Shown: positions 59,853 to 64,000 of the stretch, piece after piece
Numbering within the stretch: position 1 is the stretch's first letter
Layout of the letters: each line of letters opens with the position of its first letter
Source of the DNA: Comamonadaceae bacterium OS-4
Lineage (GTDB): Bacteria > Pseudomonadota > Gammaproteobacteria > Burkholderiales > Burkholderiaceae_C
Assembly: GCA_027924025.1 (NCBI GenBank)
Contig: AP026970.1
Span: 2,998,501 to 3,062,500 of the forward strand
Direction: 5' to 3'
Length of the DNA: 64,000 bases
Position numbers and translations under genes: made by a program
Notes under the pieces: generated by a model
What the model saw: the letters and a program-made list of their open reading frames with translations, nothing else
Told to the model about the DNA's origin: nothing
Database searches by the model: none

Positions 59853-60449
59853 CTATTTCCGCAGATACCTGCGGACTCTCCACACCAACAGAAATCCGAG
59901 GATGGCTGCGTAAACGCCAACCTCAGCGAAATTGTTTTTGCCCGCACGCATCCAGAAGAAATGCAGAAGAGCGAGCACGGCAATCGCATACACAGAGCGG
60001 TGGAGCGTTTGCCATCGCTTGGCGCCCATGGCCTTGATCACGGCGTTGAATGAGGTTGCCGCCAATGCGCTCAACAGCAACATGGCTGTGAATCCCACCA
60101 AAATGAAGGGACGCTTGAGGATGTCCGCAGCTATGTCCATCACATCTAGCCCCATATCGAGCCAGCTGTAAGAGAGCAGGTGCAGCAGTCCGTAAAAAAA
60201 GGTGGACACCCCTACCATGCGGCGGAACCGGGCAAGGCCAGACCATTTGCTGACCTCCCGCAGAGGGCTGATGACCAATGTCAAGCACAGCAAGCGCAAC
60301 GTCCAATCGCCAGTCGATCGGATGAGGGCCTCTGCAGGATTAGCCCCCAAACGATCCGTAAAGGCCGAGAACACCAGATAGGCGAGCGGAAGACACAACA
60401 CAGTCAACAGACACGGCTTGGCCAGTCGGTGCAGCAGCCACTTGTTCAT
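59853..60449 (-). CDS. msrQ: Haem-binding membrane subunit MsrQ (YedZ)
   Basis: Cytochrome b-type protein that passes quinol electrons to MsrP. The start at 60449 (MNKWLLHRL) gives 198 residues; an in-frame GTG upstream is less likely. Six helices are visible, with haem-ligand histidine candidates in FYGLLHLLSY, WQTLHRSVYAIA and LLHFFW. It begins 17 bases after msrP. Confidence 0.94.
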   Translation of the reverse strand: MNKWLLHRLAKPCLLTVLCLPLAYLVFSAFTDRLGANPAEALIRSTGDWTLRLLCLTLVISPLREVSKWSGLARFRRMVGVSTFFYGLLHLLSYSWLDMGLDVMDIAADILKRPFILVGFTAMLLLSALAATSFNAVIKAMGAKRWQTLHRSVYAIAVLALLHFFWMRAGKNNFAEVGVYAAILGFLLVWRVRRYLRK

Positions 60450-60466
60450 GAGAATCGGCCGCACTG

Positions 60467-61474
60467 TCAGAAAAACTTCTTCAAATCCATGCCGGCGTAG
60501 AGCTGGCCTACTTGTGCCTCATAACCGTTGAACATCACTGTCTTGCGCTTCTTGGCAAACAAGCCATCTTCACCGATACGGCGCTCCGTAGCCTGACTCC
60601 AGCGCGGATGATCCACATTCGGATTCACATTCGAATAGAAGCCGTACTCGTTCGCCGCAGCTTTGTTCCATGCGGTTGCCGGTGGCTTTTCTGTAAAGCG
60701 GATTTTCACAATGCTCTTGCCACTCTTGAATCCATATTTCCATGGAACAACCAGGCGAACAGGCGCCCCGCTTTGGTTGGGCAAGACCTCGCCATACATG
60801 CCAAAAGTCAACAAGGTCAAAGGGTGCTGAGCCTCGTCCAAACGGAGAGCCTCCACATAAGGCCAATCCAAGACGCGCGATCCAACATACGGCATGGTTT
60901 TCGGATCGGCCAAAGTAATGAATTCAACATACTTGGCACTCCCCTGAGGCTCGACTCGCTTGATGAGCTCCGACAAGGAGTAGCCCACCCAAGGGATCAC
61001 CATCGACCAGCCCTCCACACAACGGAGCCTGTACACACGCTCTTCCAGTGGACTCAATTTCAGCAAGTCTTCCAGCGCGTATTTGCCCGGCTTTTTGATG
61101 AGCCCCTCCACCTCCACTGTCCACGGCGTGGTCTTGAGCGTGTGGGCGTTCACTGCCGGGTCCGCTTTATCCGTCCCGAACTCGTAAAAGTTGTTGTAAG
61201 TGCTGGCGTCTTTGTAGGGCGTTACTTTTTCCGCGGTCACTGCACCATCGACAGACGTGGTTTTTGTGGTCAAGGCGGCCAACTTGCCAGGTCGACTGCC
61301 CCAGCCGGAACCTTGCGCCATGGCGTTCCTGGAGGCCCAGGTTGCCAATCCAGCACCAGCCACCCCCGTCGCGACGGTTTGCAATAGCTTGCGTCGATTT
61401 TGATACACCACCTGCGGCGTTATTTCGCTCGACGCCGGATGCTGGAAACCGCTGGACTTGGAGTGATAGTTCAT
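60467..61474 (-). CDS. msrP: Periplasmic methionine sulfoxide reductase catalytic subunit MsrP (YedY)
   Basis: Molybdopterin enzyme that repairs oxidised methionines in periplasmic proteins. It has 335 residues with a Tat signal ([19 protein letters not shown], cleavage near AMA). The Mo-ligand cysteine is in [14 protein letters not shown]. Export would use the tatABC genes of this window. It is followed by msrQ in the usual operon. Confidence 0.95.
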   Translation of the reverse strand: MNYHSKSSGFQHPASSEITPQVVYQNRRKLLQTVATGVAGAGLATWASRNAMAQGSGWGSRPGKLAALTTKTTSVDGAVTAEKVTPYKDASTYNNFYEFGTDKADPAVNAHTLKTTPWTVEVEGLIKKPGKYALEDLLKLSPLEERVYRLRCVEGWSMVIPWVGYSLSELIKRVEPQGSAKYVEFITLADPKTMPYVGSRVLDWPYVEALRLDEAQHPLTLLTFGMYGEVLPNQSGAPVRLVVPWKYGFKSGKSIVKIRFTEKPPATAWNKAAANEYGFYSNVNPNVDHPRWSQATERRIGEDGLFAKKRKTVMFNGYEAQVGQLYAGMDLKKFF

Positions 61475-61520
61475 GTGTGTGTTCCTTGTTTCCGATTTGG
61501 TCGGTCGAGCTTGGGTTTTC

Positions 61521-62870
61521 TTACAGGGTTCCGTAACTATGAAGTCCGCTCAAAAACATGTTCACGCCGATAAAGGCAAAAGTGGTGATCGCCAAGCCTG
61601 CCAAAGCCCACCATGCGGCGACCGTGCCGCGCAGGCCTTTCATCAGACGCATGTGCAGCCAAGCTGCATAGTTGAGCCAAACAATCAAAGCCCAGGTCTC
61701 CTTAGGATCCCAGCTCCAATATCCTCCCCAAGCTTCGGCAGCCCATAGCGCGCCCAACACTGTCGCAATCGTGAAAAATGCGAACCCCACCGCGATGGAC
61801 TTGTACATCACATCATCTAGGACTTCGAAAGAAGGCAGTTTCTCAGCAATGGCGCGGCGTCCCAAAAGAATCCCCGCCACGATCAAGGCCGAAACGCCGA
61901 AATAGACGGCCCAATAATCGTTGAGGCCCGATGCGGAAGACTTGCGAAACACAATCGGCTCGAAGCACAACACAATACCCAGCAACCAGAGAGGCGCCAA
62001 ACGGTACCACTTGGTCTCCGTGGCCTGCTGTTTGATCAGATAGGCAAAAGCCACCATCGCCGCCAAAGCAAAAGTGCCATAGCCAATGAAGTTGGCAGGT
62101 ACGTGAAGTTTCATCCACCAGCTTTTGAGTGCTGGCACCAAAGGTTGAATCTCTTGCGCTTGCCGCGCCACGGTGTACCAGAGCAAGAAACCCACAGCGG
62201 CGCTCACGATCAGCATGACAAAAGCACCCAGCGATCTGGTCTTGTATTGCGCTTCAAAATACAAATAGAAAAGCGCCGTCATCCAACAAAACATGACGAA
62301 CACTTCGTACAGGTTGCTGACCGGGATATGCCCGATATCTGCACCCAGCAGGTAACTTTCAAACCAGCGCACCATCGTTCCCGTCAGCGCCATGGTGACG
62401 GCCACCCACACCAAACGCGAAGCAACCAACTCCAAGCCGTCGGCACGGCCCTTGGCGAAAACAGCTACCCAGTAGAAAGCAGTCGCCATAAAAAACAGCA
62501 TGCTCATCCACAATATCGCGGACTGGCTGGATAAGAAATATTTGAGCCCGAACACTGTTTCAGCACGGCCCAGATCGCCTTGGTAAGCCGCAATGCCCGT
62601 GAGCGACAACACCGCCACCAGCAGCATCAGGCGCTGCAAAGGCGCCCACAGCCAGCCCAACCAGATCGCGGCAGGCACAGCTCCCAAGAGGATGCCCTTT
62701 TCATAGACATCCATCGCGGAGTGATAACGCGCAAAGGCGAAAACGCCACCCGCTATCACGAGAGCTGCAAAAAACCACTCCCACCAAGTCCGGCGGAAAT
62801 AGCTGTCATTCAGCTCCAGGGTGATGTTTTTGGCAGATATCACCGCGGATTCGGCAGGTAGAGCACTCAT
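61521..62870 (-). CDS. ccsB: System II cytochrome c biogenesis protein CcsB (CcsA/ResC-type haem handler)
   Basis: Polytopic membrane protein that delivers haem for covalent attachment to periplasmic c-type cytochromes. It has 449 residues and about ten helices. The WWD haem-handling motif is seen as [21 protein letters not shown], flanked by His residues in hydrophobic loops. The ATG overlaps the resB stop by 4 bases. Naming differs between databases (CcsA, CcsB, ResC). Confidence 0.92.
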   Translation of the reverse strand: MSALPAESAVISAKNITLELNDSYFRRTWWEWFFAALVIAGGVFAFARYHSAMDVYEKGILLGAVPAAIWLGWLWAPLQRLMLLVAVLSLTGIAAYQGDLGRAETVFGLKYFLSSQSAILWMSMLFFMATAFYWVAVFAKGRADGLELVASRLVWVAVTMALTGTMVRWFESYLLGADIGHIPVSNLYEVFVMFCWMTALFYLYFEAQYKTRSLGAFVMLIVSAAVGFLLWYTVARQAQEIQPLVPALKSWWMKLHVPANFIGYGTFALAAMVAFAYLIKQQATETKWYRLAPLWLLGIVLCFEPIVFRKSSASGLNDYWAVYFGVSALIVAGILLGRRAIAEKLPSFEVLDDVMYKSIAVGFAFFTIATVLGALWAAEAWGGYWSWDPKETWALIVWLNYAAWLHMRLMKGLRGTVAAWWALAGLAITTFAFIGVNMFLSGLHSYGTL

Positions 62871-64000
62871 TTTTCTTGTTCCTCAAGGGCTAACAGTCGA
62901 CGCTTCAAATGTTCGAACTCTTTATCGCCGTCCATTGTTTTCCGGTTAGTCGATAGCGCCATCGTTGCCGCAGAAATGTCCGGCCTGCCGTCCAACGGTT
63001 CCAACCAAATCCACAAGCGCCGCTCCCGAACATACAGCATGGCGAAAACCCCCAGAATCAGCAAGGCACAACCGAGGTACACCACCGTTTTTCCGGGGGC
63101 ACGAGCCACCTGGAAAACGCTGGCCTGCACTTGCGTAAAGTCTGTCAAATTCAACAAAAACGGGGCCGGATAGAGCGGCAAATCACTCAAGGCCAACACC
63201 GACTGCGTCATGAATTGTTGAGTCTCTGCATCGGCCGGCAATGGCTTCAGCTTCGCCGCCTCACGGGTCATCTGCACCAGTTCGTACAGAACGCCATTCA
63301 AAATACGGACCAGCACTTCACCCGCTTTATTGCGCTCAGCTTCGGGCACGTTGGACTCAATAAAGTCAGAAATTGCTTGCAGACCCGCCACAGATCCACC
63401 CGCACCGGCAAACAATGTCAACGCGCGCGTCGCAGAGCCGGCCAACTGCCCCATCAAATCATCTCGCTGCTTATCCACCGCTTTGCTGGCGTAACGCCGT
63501 ACGGCCTCCTGGCGCATCGCGGGGTCTGCGAGTGCACGACTCACCCGCAAGAATCCATCCAGACTGCCCTCAGCGTCCGCTGGCACTCTCAAATAACGAA
63601 AAGACTCCGCCGGACTCTCCCGCATACCCAACAAGAACACCGACTGCCCGTCACCCAGATCTACGGGCAACATGTAGTTGTTGAACTCTCGGGCTTGTCC
63701 GGCCTTATCGCGGAGCTTGTAGCTGTAGCTCGGTCCGATGTTGCGCAGTGTCTTGCCATCCTTCAACTTATTGGCAGCTCCGAGTTGGGCATTGATCGAG
63801 GTGCGCAAATCCACCCCGCGCACATCCGTCTTGCCCGCCGCATCTGCCGTCAAATTTTCCACGTTGATGACCCGCAAACCCGTGAACTCAACGGTCAACG
63901 CCTCTGCACCAGAAGACGAGTTCCCTTGGATGACACTGCTGCCGCCAACCACACCGTCCACCTCGAATGGTTTCGCAGCAGTGCGCAGTGACTCCCCTTT
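62867..64000 (-). CDS. resB: Cytochrome c biogenesis protein ResB (5' truncated by window edge)
   Basis: Membrane partner of CcsB in System II. The frame remains open to base 64000, so the N-terminal part with its first helices is outside. The visible 377 codons hold the large periplasmic domain, with the ResB features YKLRDKAGQAREFNNYMLPV and FLLGMRESPAESFRYLRVP, and a C-terminal membrane helix (VVYLGCALLILGVFAMLYV) followed by a cytoplasmic tail. It overlaps ccsB. Confidence 0.92.
   Translation of the reverse strand, partial: KGESLRTAAKPFEVDGVVGGSSVIQGNSSSGAEALTVEFTGLRVINVENLTADAAGKTDVRGVDLRTSINAQLGAANKLKDGKTLRNIGPSYSYKLRDKAGQAREFNNYMLPVDLGDGQSVFLLGMRESPAESFRYLRVPADAEGSLDGFLRVSRALADPAMRQEAVRRYASKAVDKQRDDLMGQLAGSATRALTLFAGAGGSVAGLQAISDFIESNVPEAERNKAGEVLVRILNGVLYELVQMTREAAKLKPLPADAETQQFMTQSVLALSDLPLYPAPFLLNLTDFTQVQASVFQVARAPGKTVVYLGCALLILGVFAMLYVRERRLWIWLEPLDGRPDISAATMALSTNRKTMDGDKEFEHLKRRLLALEEQEK

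Overview
The window looks like a chromosomal segment of a Gram-negative betaproteobacterium, most likely a Burkholderiales/Comamonadaceae (Rhodoferax-like) species. The basis is gene content and order: pilBCD-coaE-zapD-yacG, petABC-sspA-sspB, the mla-yadGH-ibaG-his-tat supercluster, gltBD, pilMNOPQ-aroK-aroB, divergent ponA, and a System II (ResB/CcsB) cytochrome c pathway. A short interspersed AT-cored repeat also occurs, of a kind I associate with this family from memory. No phage, plasmid or CRISPR sequence is visible. The only mobile-type gene is one REP-associated Y1 transposase. No stretch longer than 300 bases lacks a gene.

Layout. 1-5033 (+): the end of pilB, then pilC, pilD, coaE, zapD and yacG (type IV pilus assembly, CoA synthesis, division). 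5035-11516 (-): NUDIX hydrolase, DUF815 ATPase, argJ, secA and an M23 peptidase, with a DciA-like gene divergent at 11547. 11878-16027 (-): tRNA-Thr, sspB, sspA and the cytochrome bc1 operon petABC. 16184-20090: mscL (+), then pdxA, a Nif3-like gene and a Cys-cluster protein (-), and a DegS/AlgW-like protease (+).

20143-37307 (-) is a long run reading, in transcription order, mlaF-E-D-A-C-B, an ABC exporter pair, a BolA-like gene, hisG, hisD, an insertion, hisC-B-H-A-F-I-E, a DUF4870 gene, a HIT gene and tatA-B-C. It covers outer-membrane lipid asymmetry, histidine synthesis and Tat export. The hisD-hisC junction is split by four accessory genes: a Rap1a/Tai-like secreted protein, an oppositely oriented solute-binding protein, and a VapBC-like toxin-antitoxin pair with a striking double-palindrome operator.

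37364-43637 (-): gltD and gltB, preceded by a textbook sigma-54 -24/-12 element and then a Y1 transposase with a GGGGTC palindrome. 44550-48612 (-): an ODP-type metallo-beta-lactamase-fold protein, a glycine-zipper lipoprotein, a methyltransferase, a DUF1415 protein and a dNTPase. 48670-55412 (-): aroB, aroK and pilQPONM. 55688 to the end: ponA (+), cyaY (-), lptM-lysA (+), msrPQ (-), and ccsB with a 5'-truncated resB (-).

Most of the window is ordinary core genome. The points worth a second look are the toxin-antitoxin insertion that may have taken over transcription of hisCBHAFIE, a VapC copy that appears to lack one of the usual acidic residues, the sigma-54 promoter of gltBD, and a small repeat family whose copies supply start codons, a stop codon, a terminator stem and probably a C-terminus. 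I did not find a convincing undescribed multi-gene system.
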